64,000 nt of DNA from Scandinavium goeteborgense (GTDB lineage: Bacteria; Pseudomonadota; Gammaproteobacteria; Enterobacterales; Enterobacteriaceae), in the NCBI RefSeq assembly GCF_003935895.2, contig NZ_CP054058.1:620001-684000 (forward strand), read 5' to 3'. The position numbers were made by a program, and so were the translations under genes. Positions 28,453-37,904 of this stretch are shown in pieces (the stretch's first letter is position 1; every line of letters begins with the position of its first letter). Under the pieces are notes generated by a model, which saw only the letters and a program-made list of their open reading frames with translations, did not search any database and had not been told where the DNA came from.

Positions 28453-29277
28453 TCAGGTCAGCCAGATTCGGGGGAGTAAAGGGGATTTGTTCAGCAGCTG
28501 CGGGCGCAGCGCCTGCCAGATCTCACGCATCGCGCGCTGGCAAATCAGGTTATCGTGCGATAAAAAGCGCACCGCCAGCAGGCCGTCGACCAGCGTGGCT
28601 CCAGCGTAAGCGTCGAGCGGCGTAAGCGACTCGTGCACCTCATCGAGCATGATCTCAGTAGCTGGGTAAAACAGCAGGCTGCCAATCCACGGCTTTTCTG
28701 CCACGGCGCTCAGGTCGCCATCAGCCAGATGCAGGCGTTCAATCATCAACGGCGAACCGTTCTTCCACACTTCAAGTCGGTTGGTTATCTCACCGTGACT
28801 GAACGTTTCGCCGATAACCGGCCGCCCCAGGCAATACAACTCCCAGGCCAGCAGGCGCGCGCCTTCTTGTAAATGAAATACGCTGTGTAGCGTGGCGTTC
28901 GCGCCGGGGAAAAAAAGGGTGTCCTGCGGCAGCCATTCCAGAATGGCGTTTTCTGCCAACTCAAAACGCTGACTCAGCCGCGCCTGTGGACCGTGGCTGC
29001 GATAAAACTTGCTGGCACCGGGCATGGTGATAAGCGTATGGGTATCGGGTTCGAGGGTGACGCTGATATCCAGCATATCGCCGCCGACAATCCCACCGGG
29101 CGGGTGCAGCAGATAAAGATGGCAGGTGGAGCCTTCAGGATAGAAAGGGCGTTGGACGGTCAGCGGACCGAAATGACGTGCGGAGGCCAGCACCGTTTTC
29201 TCCGGCGTGTGGCAAAACCGCAGGGCAAGCGTGGCGTGCCAACCCGTTTTTTCACTCTCCCATTCTGCGCCAGACAC
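28453..29277 (-). CDS. ureD: UreD, urease accessory protein
   Basis: A 274-aa protein with the UreD landmarks LHPPGGIVGGD, TMPGASKFYRS and WLPQDTLFFPGA. It scaffolds apo-urease for UreF and UreG during nickel insertion. As the first gene of the operon, its promoter must lie in the short gap to plsY (29278-29419). No ureR-type regulator or nickel transporter gene is seen beside it. Confidence 0.95.
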   Translation of the reverse strand: MSGAEWESEKTGWHATLALRFCHTPEKTVLASARHFGPLTVQRPFYPEGSTCHLYLLHPPGGIVGGDMLDISVTLEPDTHTLITMPGASKFYRSHGPQARLSQRFELAENAILEWLPQDTLFFPGANATLHSVFHLQEGARLLAWELYCLGRPVIGETFSHGEITNRLEVWKNGSPLMIERLHLADGDLSAVAEKPWIGSLLFYPATEIMLDEVHESLTPLDAYAGATLVDGLLAVRFLSHDNLICQRAMREIWQALRPQLLNKSPLLPRIWLT

Positions 29278-29419
29278 CGTGGCACCCCTGCAATTGCGTG
29301 ATTAATCAGACGCTAATGAGTATGGATCAGCCGGGGAAGTTCGCGGTCATAGGAAACGCTTATGATGTTAATAAACTGTAAAGATTGATGTCGCCGCCCG
29401 AATGGCGGCGAGGGAAGGG

Positions 29420-30034
29420 CTAATTATGCGGTTTATTTTTACGCTTCAGGCGCGCCCAGATTTTGGTTTCCTGACGACGCCACAAACGCTGGATGTTGTC
29501 ATGATGGCGCAGCAGGATCAGACACGAAAGCATTGAAACCGGGAAGGTGTACTGTGGCATAAACCACCACACGTAGAACGGGGCCACCAGGGCGCTCACG
29601 ATAGCGCCCAGCGACGAATAGCCGCTCAGCAAAATAGTCAGTAGCCAGGTGCCCGCCATCACGCCGGTGAGATCCCAGCCAATGGGCGCAATTGCGCCGA
29701 ACGCCGTGGCAACGCCTTTCCCGCCGCGGAATCCGAAGAATATGGGCCAGATGTGGCCGAGGCATGCGGCAATGGCGACGAGGCCGAGCCAGAACGGGGT
29801 GAAACCCAACGCCCAGGCACCCCAGGTCGGCAACATGCCTTTGAGGATGTCGAAGATCAGTACAGCTACGGCTGCTCCCTTGCCGCCAATTCGTAAAACG
29901 TTGGTCGCTCCGGGGTTACCGGAACCGCTTACGCGTGGGTCAGGCAGACCCGCGATGCGGCAGACCAGAATGGCGCTGGAAATTGAGCCGCAGAGATAGG
30001 CGAGGAAGACCATTCCAGGCTCGATTGCACTCAT
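29420..30034 (-). CDS. plsY: PlsY, acyl-phosphate glycerol-3-phosphate acyltransferase
   Basis: A 204-aa inner-membrane enzyme (205 in E. coli) with [42 protein letters not shown] and a basic C-terminus. It makes lysophosphatidic acid from acyl-phosphate. The frame is open 30 codons further upstream, but the start at 30034 matches the family N-terminus (MSAIEPGM) and avoids overlap into folB control sequence. Confidence 0.95.
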   Translation of the reverse strand: MSAIEPGMVFLAYLCGSISSAILVCRIAGLPDPRVSGSGNPGATNVLRIGGKGAAVAVLIFDILKGMLPTWGAWALGFTPFWLGLVAIAACLGHIWPIFFGFRGGKGVATAFGAIAPIGWDLTGVMAGTWLLTILLSGYSSLGAIVSALVAPFYVWWFMPQYTFPVSMLSCLILLRHHDNIQRLWRRQETKIWARLKRKNKPHN

Positions 30035-30141
30035 AACGCTGTTCCGTTTTGAAAATGTATCGGTATTCTCTTCATCTGTGGATAATACGCATATTTTGCC
30101 GGAAGTGGTATCCGGCACGGACAAAAAGCAGGCAGGGCGTG

Positions 30142-30504
30142 ATGGATATTGTATTTATAGAGCAACTTTCGGTCATCACCACAATCGGTGTTTACGACTG
30201 GGAACAGACCATCGAACAGAAGCTGGTGTTCGATATCGAAATGGCGTGGGACAACCGTAAATCCGCCGCCAGCGATGACGTGAATGATTGTCTGAGCTAC
30301 GCCGACATTAGCGAAGCGGTCATTGCTCACGTTGAAGGGGGACGTTTCGCGCTGGTGGAACGTGTGGCGGAGGAAGTCGCTGAAATCCTCCTGACGCGCT
30401 TTAACTCGCCGTGGGTACGCATCAAGCTCAGCAAGCCCGGTGCTGTGGCGCGCGCTGCCAACGTTGGGGTCATCATTGAGCGTGGCGCTAATCCGAAAGC
30501 GTAA
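30142..30504 (+). CDS. folB: FolB, dihydroneopterin aldolase
   Basis: A 120-aa tunnelling-fold enzyme starting [21 protein letters not shown]. It has conserved CLSYADIS and [14 protein letters not shown] segments and an active-site lysine in IKLSKPGAV. It cleaves dihydroneopterin in folate synthesis. The frame is open upstream to 30049, but the ATG at 30142 agrees with the family start. It is divergent from plsY as in E. coli. Confidence 0.94.
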   Translation: MDIVFIEQLSVITTIGVYDWEQTIEQKLVFDIEMAWDNRKSAASDDVNDCLSYADISEAVIAHVEGGRFALVERVAEEVAEILLTRFNSPWVRIKLSKPGAVARAANVGVIIERGANPKA

Positions 30505-30602
30505 GAATAGATTCATCCGGATTAAACGAAACGCCGATACATATGTCTTAAAGCTGGATTCAATTTTCAGCTTCTTTTTTTCTATTATTTAAGGGTTTAT
30601 TA

Positions 30603-31424
30603 ATGAGCGATATGCACTCGCTGCTGATAGCGGCCATTCTGGGTGTTGTCGAAGGACTGACGGAGTTTTTACCCGTTTCCAGCACCGGCCACATGATTAT
30701 CGTCGGCCACCTGCTGGGCTTCGAAGGCGAAACGGCGAATACGTTTGAAGTGGTCATCCAGTTAGGATCGATCCTCGCCGTAGTGGTGATGTTCTGGCGT
30801 CGTCTGTTTGGCCTGATCGGCATTCATTTTGGTCGTCCGCCGGTCCATGAAGGCGAAGGCACCGGGCGTCTGTCGCTCATTCATGTGCTGTTGGCGATGT
30901 TCCCGGCGGTGGTGCTGGGCCTGGTGTTACACGATCTCATCAAGTCTTTGTTCAACCCGGTTAACGTGATGTACGCGCTGGTTGTCGGCGGCGTGCTGCT
31001 GATCATCGCCGAAGTCTTTAAACCCAAAGAGCCGCGCACTGCGGGTCTGGATGACATGACCTATCTTCAGGCGTTTTTGGTGGGTTGCTTCCAGTGTCTT
31101 GCGCTGTGGCCGGGCTTCTCTCGTTCAGGTTCAACCATCGCGGGCGGAATGCTGCTGGGCATTAGCCGTTATGCGGCGGCGGAGTTTTCCTTCCTGCTGG
31201 CGGTGCCGATGATGATGGGTGCTACGGCGCTTGATCTCTATAAGAGCATCGGATTCCTGACCAGCTCGGACATTCCGATGTTTGCCGTGGGCTTCGTGTC
31301 GGCGTTTGTGGTCGCGCTGATCGCTATCAAAGCGTTCCTGCACATCATCAAACGTATTACTTTTATTCCTTTCGCCATCTACCGCTTTATCGTCGCGGCC
31401 GCGGTTTACGCAGTATTCATGTAA
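30603..31424 (+). CDS. uppP: UppP (BacA), undecaprenyl-diphosphate phosphatase
   Basis: A 273-aa polytopic inner-membrane protein, the same length as in E. coli. It carries the two active-site motifs [15 protein letters not shown] (about 17-31) and [10 protein letters not shown] (near 172). It regenerates undecaprenyl phosphate for peptidoglycan and other wall polymers and gives low-level bacitracin tolerance. Confidence 0.96.
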   Translation: MSDMHSLLIAAILGVVEGLTEFLPVSSTGHMIIVGHLLGFEGETANTFEVVIQLGSILAVVVMFWRRLFGLIGIHFGRPPVHEGEGTGRLSLIHVLLAMFPAVVLGLVLHDLIKSLFNPVNVMYALVVGGVLLIIAEVFKPKEPRTAGLDDMTYLQAFLVGCFQCLALWPGFSRSGSTIAGGMLLGISRYAAAEFSFLLAVPMMMGATALDLYKSIGFLTSSDIPMFAVGFVSAFVVALIAIKAFLHIIKRITFIPFAIYRFIVAAAVYAVFM

Positions 31425-31451
31425 CGCATAGATATTTCATGACAGCAAACT

Positions 31452-31485
31452 AAAAGCCTCGTATCGCGAGGCTTTTTTATTTTTA
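31452..31485 (+). terminator. uppP terminator
   Basis: The stem AAAGCCTCG / CGAGGCTTT is followed by a T-run, 28 bases after the stop codon. Confidence 0.85.
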
Positions 31486-31562
31486 ATTATAATCCAAGTG
31501 CATGTTTGAACACTTAAATAAGGCGAAATTAAGTATTCTAATTATTCCATTCAGTTCTTGGC

Positions 31563-31616
31563 GTAACACGTAAATGTTACTTTAACGAGCATTTTTTTGA
31601 TGCACGTCTCGTTAAA
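31563..31616. promoter_or_regulatory. Two inverted repeats upstream of the chitinase gene
   Basis: GTAACA-CGTAAA-TGTTAC (31563-31580) is followed by TTTAACGAG...CTCGTTAAA (31581-31589 and 31608-31616), with a GCAT/ATGC inner pair. Both lie within 90 bases of the chitinase start. They could be operators or a structured leader; no regulator is assigned. Confidence 0.4.
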
Positions 31617-31648
31617 AATGAGTTTATGGACAAATTCGGAGCCTATAT

Positions 31649-34201
31649 ATGCGCTTGAATAAATTAACCACGGCGATTCTTTTTTCCGCTGTAGGATTCC
31701 CAATCCTATCGTCAGCTGCGACCGTCACGGCAAACGATCAAACCAATACATTTTCCGGTCTCGATTATTCGATGATGATCACCAAAGACGGTGGTCATAC
31801 CTGGATTGCTTATGCCGATCCCTCCCAAAATAACTTCCCGGGCAATGTATTAGCCCAGGTCGCAGCCAAACAAGAATTGGCTATTATTTCAGAAGACTAC
31901 GATCCGAATCGCACCTATAAAGGCGGTGATACCGTGCGCTTCCTTGGCTATTACTGGACCGCGCAATGGTGGGTTGATCAGGGCATTAGCCCAGGCACTG
32001 ATCCTGTGTGGGTATCGGGCGATGCCATCAACATCAAGCCTTACGCTACCTTCCAGTTCACACCGTATACCGGACAAGATGCTACCGATCTGCAGAACCG
32101 TGAAAAGGCCCGCGTTGCTGAACAGCGTAAAGTAATTGGCTACTTCCCGGAATGGGGTGTGTATGAAGCACATGACTTCTTTACCCCTGACAAAGTGGAC
32201 TACACTGGCCTGAGCCACCTTAACTATGGTTTTGCCGTAGTAAAAGATGGTGTGGTCACCATGCATGACACCGACAAAGCGCCTGGCCTTATCAAAGATC
32301 TGGAAAAACGTACCGACGCGGCCAACGTGGCGCATATGATTTCTGTTGGTGGCTGGAATAACTCTCAGGAAGGCGTCTTCGAAGCGGCAACCGCCACAGA
32401 CGCAGGCCTTGAGAAACTGGCCAACAGCATGGTTAGCTACATGGCACAGTGGCATTTCGACGGCCTCGATATCGACTGGGAATACCCGGATAACGAAGCG
32501 GAGAAAGCCCAATTCACCAAGCTTATCCAGTCGCTGCGTACCAAGCTCGACGCGCAGGGCCTGAAAGATGATAAGTACTATCAGCTCTCTGCGGCTGTCA
32601 CCACCAATCACAACAACATTCAGTACATTAACCCTGAAGTCACCGCCCCGTTGCTGGATAGCGTGAACGTGATGGCGTATGACATCCACGGTGCCTTCGA
32701 TCCGTTAACCGGACATAACGCACCGCTGTATGAAAACAGCCATGATGAAGATAAAGATCTGAACGTGGCCGACACCATGAACGCTTACGTCAATACCTGG
32801 AAAGTGCCGAAAGCCAAGCTGATGATGGGTATTCCCTATTATGGCCGTGGCTGGGGCCATGTCCCAGGTACAGAACTGATTCCAGGTTTACCGGGCATGT
32901 TTAACACCGGTGCCGCGACTGTTAAAGGTGCATGGGACGACGCGGATCAGTTTACCGGCACCAATCCATGGTATGTACTGAAGCAGAAACTGAACAGCGG
33001 TGAATATACCCGTTACTGGGATCCTGAATCACACGTTCCGTATCTGTACAGCAACACCAAGCAAGAATTCCTGACCTATGACGATCCGCAGTCTATTCAG
33101 GAGAAAGTTGACTATATCAATGCTCAAGGTTTTGGTGGCGCGATTCTTTGGGACATCAGCGGTGATACGCCTGAACATGAACTGGGTCATATCGTCGACG
33201 ACATCTTGACGACGCCAATGCCACAGCCTGATCCTGATCCACAACCTGAGCCAGACCCCGAACCACAGCCTGATCCTGATCCACAACCCGAGCCAGATCC
33301 AACGCCTGTCGCTTCTGTTAAAGCAACGCTGTTCCAGAACACGGGGCTGGGTGGCGATAGTTTTGAAGTCACTGAGGACATCGATTGTTTAGGCGATGAG
33401 AAGATGAAAAATGGCCGGAAGGCCAATGACGAAGCATCATCTGTATCGCTTGAAAAAGGGTCTTTGGGCGTGAATTTATACAAAAACTGTAATTTCGCCG
33501 GAGATAAAGTGACGTATACCGCTGATGCAACGTCGCTAAGTAGCGGTTTCAACGATGAAGTCTCTTCTGTTGAGATGATTAAAGCGATTGCTTATAAAGA
33601 TACCGGTTATCGTAGCTCGTTCTTAAATATTGTCGCCGATATGCCATGGATCGGAGATGACCTTCATTTCAATGATGCCATGTCCTCTATCAAGGTTGCC
33701 GAGGGTTATACCGTCCGACTGTATGAGGGACGTGACTTTAAAGGAAGTTATGTTGATGTGACTTCGGGTCAAAATATTACCGACCTTAATTCACTGAAAC
33801 TGAATGATAAAGTCTCTTCATTAAAAGTCATTATCAGTGCTGAGCCACAACCGCAGCCAGAGCCAACACCCTCTCCAAACGATGTCTACACTTTGAAAGT
33901 GAGAATGTATCAAGACAAGAATAATACTGGGGAGACCTTTGATGTTACTGATGACATTCCTTGTTTGACGGGTATGCATACATCAGGTGGATCGGATTTG
34001 AATGACTCAATGTCTTCTTATATTGTTCCTACACAATCGTTAGGTATCACTTTTATTCAGATTGTAATTATCAAGGACAATCATTCAACGCTCTGGTTAG
34101 CACCATCGTCGGTATTGGGAGTAGCGATAATACGACCTCTTCTATTAAAGTTAACAAAGCCAGGGGATATGACGATCCGAACTATAGCCGCTATGTCGTA
34201 A
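31649..34201 (+). CDS. Secreted GH18 chitinase with crystallin-type C-terminus, frameshifted
   Basis: An 850-aa product as read. In order: a signal peptide (about 1-23) and a chitin-binding-like region (about 85-130: YKGGDTVRFLGYYWTAQWW). The GH18 catalytic domain (about 150-515) has the DGLDIDWE motif with acid/base Glu278. A linker of Pro-Asp/Glu repeats (encoded about 33217-33305, with a 42-bp unit repeated) follows. Then come beta/gamma-crystallin-type repeats, each with a (N/D)(N/D)xxSS motif, and a second Pro-rich linker near 33841. A missing T in the run at 34051-34054 shifts the frame; the last 50 or so residues are therefore out of frame. Restoring one T joins the downstream frame to give about 1,012 aa. 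It lies between uppP and cca, absent there in E. coli. Confidence 0.88.
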   Translation: MRLNKLTTAILFSAVGFPILSSAATVTANDQTNTFSGLDYSMMITKDGGHTWIAYADPSQNNFPGNVLAQVAAKQELAIISEDYDPNRTYKGGDTVRFLGYYWTAQWWVDQGISPGTDPVWVSGDAINIKPYATFQFTPYTGQDATDLQNREKARVAEQRKVIGYFPEWGVYEAHDFFTPDKVDYTGLSHLNYGFAVVKDGVVTMHDTDKAPGLIKDLEKRTDAANVAHMISVGGWNNSQEGVFEAATATDAGLEKLANSMVSYMAQWHFDGLDIDWEYPDNEAEKAQFTKLIQSLRTKLDAQGLKDDKYYQLSAAVTTNHNNIQYINPEVTAPLLDSVNVMAYDIHGAFDPLTGHNAPLYENSHDEDKDLNVADTMNAYVNTWKVPKAKLMMGIPYYGRGWGHVPGTELIPGLPGMFNTGAATVKGAWDDADQFTGTNPWYVLKQKLNSGEYTRYWDPESHVPYLYSNTKQEFLTYDDPQSIQEKVDYINAQGFGGAILWDISGDTPEHELGHIVDDILTTPMPQPDPDPQPEPDPEPQPDPDPQPEPDPTPVASVKATLFQNTGLGGDSFEVTEDIDCLGDEKMKNGRKANDEASSVSLEKGSLGVNLYKNCNFAGDKVTYTADATSLSSGFNDEVSSVEMIKAIAYKDTGYRSSFLNIVADMPWIGDDLHFNDAMSSIKVAEGYTVRLYEGRDFKGSYVDVTSGQNITDLNSLKLNDKVSSLKVIISAEPQPQPEPTPSPNDVYTLKVRMYQDKNNTGETFDVTDDIPCLTGMHTSGGSDLNDSMSSYIVPTQSLGITFIQIVIIKDNHSTLWLAPSSVLGVAIIRPLLLKLTKPGDMTIRTIAAMS

Positions 34202-34203
34202 CT

Positions 34204-34686
34204 ATGACCGACGATACTCCCTCCCTTGCCGCCGAACCTTACAAGTTTGATAACCGGATCTCGTCAATAAAAATTGCAGAAGGCTTCACGGGGCGAGCCT
34301 ATGATGGATCGAATTATACCGGTCAATTTTTTGACCTCAGGACTGAGCACACCCCTGCGGTGCTGGTTTCGTCTAAAATGGATAAAAAGATTTCATCTAT
34401 CAAGTTTTACAGGGATTCTGAGGCTAAGGCAGTCGCTTATGAATCGCCAAATCTACAGGGAGCTGCGTATATGATTCATACGGATATGGCTAATCTTGTG
34501 GCAAATACGGATTTCAACGACCGTATGTCTTCAATGAAAGTGGCTGAAGGCTGGACTGTCCGTTTGTATGCTGACACAGACTATAAGGGGTCCTATGTAG
34601 ATGTTGCAGAGGGGCAAACCATTAGTCAGTTGGACTCAAGCATTCTGCGTAAGGCCTCATCTATAAAGCTATTTAAAGCTAATTAG
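34204..34686 (+). pseudogene. Detached C-terminal part of the chitinase (crystallin-type repeats)
   Basis: A 160-aa open frame in the +1 frame relative to the upstream gene. The same frame is already meaningful from 34054 (YSDCNYQGQSF...), matching the repeat LYKNCNFAGDKV upstream. It carries further (N/D)xxxSS repeat motifs (DNRISSI, DKKISSI, NDRMSSM). It is the remainder of the chitinase after a one-base deletion and not an independent gene. There is no signal peptide or good ribosome binding site at 34204. A sequencing error is possible. Confidence 0.75.
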
Positions 34687-34782
34687 TATAAAGCTAAGTA
34701 AAGCCGATTCGTCGGATTCTGGGGACATAATGTGTCCTTGGTAAATAACGATATACTGCCCCTTTCACTTTGGGGCAACATC

Positions 34783-34816
34783 AAAAAAGGGGCTGATCGT
34801 TCAGCCCCTTCTTGTT
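34783..34816. terminator. Bidirectional terminator between the chitinase and cca
   Basis: A perfect 8-bp stem (GGGGCTGA / TCAGCCCC) with A's before and T-rich sequence after. It serves the convergent chitinase and cca genes. Confidence 0.8.
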
Positions 34817-34825
34817 TTCCACACT

Positions 34826-36073
34826 TTACGCTACAGGCTCGCTGTTCAACCCTTTCTCGTGTTTCCAGGCATTCACGGCGGCAATGCGTCGGCGCGTCAG
34901 TTCTGCCCGCACGTCCGGCCCTTTAAATCCGGCCTCAATCACCGGTTTGGTCGGCACAGATTTTGCGACTTCCCACGCTTCATGCAGCAAACGCCCCTGC
35001 GGATAATCGCAGGCTTCAAACCCGGTACGTCCGCGCACGTCGGCTTCGCTGGTTAACGCGATTTGCTCCACGCGCTGCGGTTTACGCCAGGCATCGATGC
35101 TGTCGAACAGCTTTACGATGGTGGCCGCTTTTAACATCGGGAAGGTGTGGATCAGGTCGTGGAACTCCGCCACCAGTTTCGCCAAATCCCGCATCTCGTT
35201 GGGTACGCGCAGTCGTGCGCAAAGTCCTTCCACCAATTTCACGCCCGCCAGACCGTGTCCATGATGGCGCGGCCACAGTTCTTTTGGCGTCAGGGCTTTA
35301 CCTAAATCGTGGCACAGCGTGGCGAAACGTACGTCAATGGCAGGCGTCAGCATCGCCGCCATGCTCAGGGTCATCAACGTGTGTACGCCGGTGTCGATTT
35401 CCGGATGCCATTTGGCGGGGGCGGGCACGCCGTACAGTGCGTCAATTTCCGGGAACAATACCTTTAAGGCGCCGCAGTCACGCAACGTCTGGAAGAAAAC
35501 CTGCGGATTGCGCGTCCCGAGCGCGTTCTCGGTTTCCTTCCATACGCGTTCTGGCGTGAGGTGCTCCAGTTCGCCTGCGGCAGTCATATCGCGCATCAGC
35601 GCCATCGTTTCATCGGCAATGCGGAAGCTTAAATGTGCATAGCGGGCGGCAAAACGGGCGACGCGCAGCACGCGCAAAGGATCTTCACTAAAAGCCGGGG
35701 ACACGTGGCGCAGCAGGCGGTTTTGCAAGTCCTGTTGGCCATTATACGGGTCAACAATTTCGCCGTTATCGTCCTGCGCGAGGGCGTTAACGGTCAGATC
35801 ACGTCGCAGTAAATCTTGCTCGAGGGTCACGTCCGGTGCGGCATAACAGGTAAAGCCGGTGTAGCCGGAGCCGGATTTCCGCTCAGTGCGAGCCAGGGCG
35901 TATTCTTCGTGGGATTTCGGATGGAGAAAAACAGGAAAATCGCGACCTACCTGCTGGTAGCCCGCGTCGAGCATTTGCTGCGGTGTGGCGCCGACAACGA
36001 CCCAATCTTTGTCTTTGACCGGCAGGCCTAACAACGCATCGCGAACTGCACCACCGACCAGATATGTCTTCAC
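34826..36073 (-). CDS. cca: Cca, multifunctional CCA-adding tRNA nucleotidyltransferase
   Basis: A 415-aa protein (412 in E. coli) with the class II nucleotidyltransferase head ([23 protein letters not shown]) and the [10 protein letters not shown] motif. The C-terminal HD domain has [20 protein letters not shown] and gives phosphatase and phosphodiesterase activity. It repairs the tRNA 3' CCA end. Confidence 0.96.
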   Translation of the reverse strand: MKTYLVGGAVRDALLGLPVKDKDWVVVGATPQQMLDAGYQQVGRDFPVFLHPKSHEEYALARTERKSGSGYTGFTCYAAPDVTLEQDLLRRDLTVNALAQDDNGEIVDPYNGQQDLQNRLLRHVSPAFSEDPLRVLRVARFAARYAHLSFRIADETMALMRDMTAAGELEHLTPERVWKETENALGTRNPQVFFQTLRDCGALKVLFPEIDALYGVPAPAKWHPEIDTGVHTLMTLSMAAMLTPAIDVRFATLCHDLGKALTPKELWPRHHGHGLAGVKLVEGLCARLRVPNEMRDLAKLVAEFHDLIHTFPMLKAATIVKLFDSIDAWRKPQRVEQIALTSEADVRGRTGFEACDYPQGRLLHEAWEVAKSVPTKPVIEAGFKGPDVRAELTRRRIAAVNAWKHEKGLNSEPVA

Positions 36074-36154
36074 GCCAACTCTCTCCTCACTCTGTTTATC
36101 TGATGATAATACGGAAGTGTAGAAGAGATGGCTAATCGGGCGGCGGTGAAGCCG

Positions 36155-36775
36155 TTAGTTCATCCAGCGATCGTTGCGTTTACGGCTCGGTACCAGACGG
36201 GGCAGAACCAGGCCGAGGATCAGACCCACACCCAACACGCCGCCGCCGTACATAAACCACTGCATAATGATGGTGCGCTGTTTGTCATCCAGCTGCAGAT
36301 TGGCGGCACTCACCTTTTTCTGCGCCACGATGAGCTCATTTTTCAGCTTCTGATTTTGGTCTTTCAGCCCGTTAATCACGCTGTCGCTCTGGGCGACTTT
36401 CTTCTGCATATCCGCAGTGCGTTGATTCCAGGTAGTATCAATATTGGTCAGCTTATCAGTCAGCGTTTTGACCTGGCTTTCAAGATCCGGCACGCGTGTC
36501 TTAAAGCTTGGCTCGCTGGTCAGCTCTTTCAACGGGATCCATGCGGTACGTCCGTTGCTGTCGCGAACTTGTCCGTACTGGGTAGCGTCGTTGGTTTGCA
36601 GCAGGGTGACGGCTTCACCCGCAGTGACAGTGCCTGCAAGGCGATAGTTATCGCCAGGGCCACTGCGTACCCAGGTGTTCAGTTCGTCAGAGACGTAACG
36701 TGTTTCTTCCGCGTGAACCACAGCAGAAACGCTAAGTGCAAATAAAGTTAATCCAATCAGGCGTAATTTAGGCAT
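36155..36775 (-). CDS. ygiM: YgiM, SH3-domain membrane protein of unknown function
   Basis: A 206-aa protein, the same length as E. coli YgiM. It has a signal peptide (about 1-22), a bacterial SH3 domain (about 25-90; YVSDELNTWVRSGPGDNYRL) and a coiled coil (about 95-165). A C-terminal membrane helix precedes a basic tail (RKRNDRWMN). I start at MPKLRLIG (36775) because upstream codons lack family similarity. It is presumed to be an envelope protein. Confidence 0.92.
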   Translation of the reverse strand: MPKLRLIGLTLFALSVSAVVHAEETRYVSDELNTWVRSGPGDNYRLAGTVTAGEAVTLLQTNDATQYGQVRDSNGRTAWIPLKELTSEPSFKTRVPDLESQVKTLTDKLTNIDTTWNQRTADMQKKVAQSDSVINGLKDQNQKLKNELIVAQKKVSAANLQLDDKQRTIIMQWFMYGGGVLGVGLILGLVLPRLVPSRKRNDRWMN

Positions 36776-36974
36776 CAGGTCATTCGTTATTGTCATAAAG
36801 TGAATCGATAGTAATGGCATCAGTCTGACGATGCCAGGCATTCTCCGGCAATCGGAATCCTCCAGGAGGACGTTGCATGGAAAAGTACCGCGAAATACAC
36901 TCTACTGACAAAAAAGATGCGCGGAAGTTCGGCGTAATGTTCAATCCAGGCAACGCAACCATAAGAAATCAGTC

Positions 36975-37889
36975 ATGGATCAGGAAATCGAATTGAAGTT
37001 CATCGTTGAGCAGGCCGGCGTCGAGACGCTGCGCACCCAGCTCAACGCCCTTTCGGCGGAGCATGTTCCAGCCGGTCAACTCCTCAATATTTACTACGAA
37101 ACCGCCGATAACTGGCTGCGCCGCCACGATATGGGACTGCGGATCCGCGGTCATAACAATCGCTATGAAATGACGATGAAAATCGCCGGGAAAGTGGTGG
37201 GTGGTTTGCATTCACGGCCGGAATACAACATTGACCTTGATAAAGCCGAACTGGCGCTGGAAAAACTGCCCGCTGAAGTCTGGCCTGAGGGCACGCTGCC
37301 GCCAGAACTCGCTTCGCAGGTGAACCCGCTATTCAGCACCGATTTTTATCGCGAAAAATGGCTGGTGAACCACAACCAGAGCCGCATCGAACTGGCGCTG
37401 GATTTGGGCGACGTAAAAGCCGGCAGCTACCAGGAGCCGATTTGCGAGCTGGAACTGGAACTGCTACACGGTCAGGTAGAAGACATTCTGGAAGTGGCAG
37501 AACAGCTGCTTTCCGCGGGCGTGCTGCGTCAGGGCAGCCTGAGCAAAGCGGCGCGTGGCTATCATCTGGCGGCGGGCAATGCCGAGCGCGTCGTGAAAAA
37601 GGCTAATTTCACTGGCCCGGATAACGCGGCGCTCGAAGCGGCGCTCGCCCACTGGCAGTATCACGAAGAGCTGTGGCTGCGTGGCAATGCAAAGGCCAAA
37701 GCCGAAGTGTTGAACGCGGTGGAGTTTATTCGTGCCAGTCTGCAACCCGAACACGAGATGGCTTCTGCACAAATGGCGCAAATCGGCGACGCGATTTCCG
37801 CCGCAACCAACGCCAAGGATGCGGCGTTTAAACCGCAAATTGCGCAAGCCAAATTGATGCTGACGGCTTTTCTGGTCACCGGACGATAG
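36975..37889 (+). CDS. ygiF: YgiF-like inorganic triphosphatase, CHAD domain truncated
   Basis: A 304-aa protein. Residues 1-200 form a complete CYTH domain (EIELKF at the start, RIRGHNNRYEMTMK, CELELELL, SKAARGYHL) that hydrolyses inorganic triphosphate. E. coli YgiF is 433 aa because a CHAD domain follows. Here only about the first 85 residues of that region remain (WQYHEELWLRGNAKAK to LTAFLVTGR). The stop is 16 bases before glnE, so about 130 residues are missing with no leftover sequence. Either a clean deletion or a lineage-specific short form. Confidence 0.88.
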   Translation: MDQEIELKFIVEQAGVETLRTQLNALSAEHVPAGQLLNIYYETADNWLRRHDMGLRIRGHNNRYEMTMKIAGKVVGGLHSRPEYNIDLDKAELALEKLPAEVWPEGTLPPELASQVNPLFSTDFYREKWLVNHNQSRIELALDLGDVKAGSYQEPICELELELLHGQVEDILEVAEQLLSAGVLRQGSLSKAARGYHLAAGNAERVVKKANFTGPDNAALEAALAHWQYHEELWLRGNAKAKAEVLNAVEFIRASLQPEHEMASAQMAQIGDAISAATNAKDAAFKPQIAQAKLMLTAFLVTGR

Positions 37890-37904
37890 CGAAACGAGGT
37901 AGTC

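Noticed and set aside
33029-33286. Antisense frame over the Pro-Asp linker of the chitinase (RIRLWFGVW-type repeats)
   Set aside because: It is the reverse reading of the linker repeat and has no independent support.
33217-33305. Pro-Asp/Glu DNA repeat as a tandem-repeat locus in its own right
   Set aside because: It has only two 42-bp copies and encodes an ordinary interdomain linker, so it is described within the chitinase entry.
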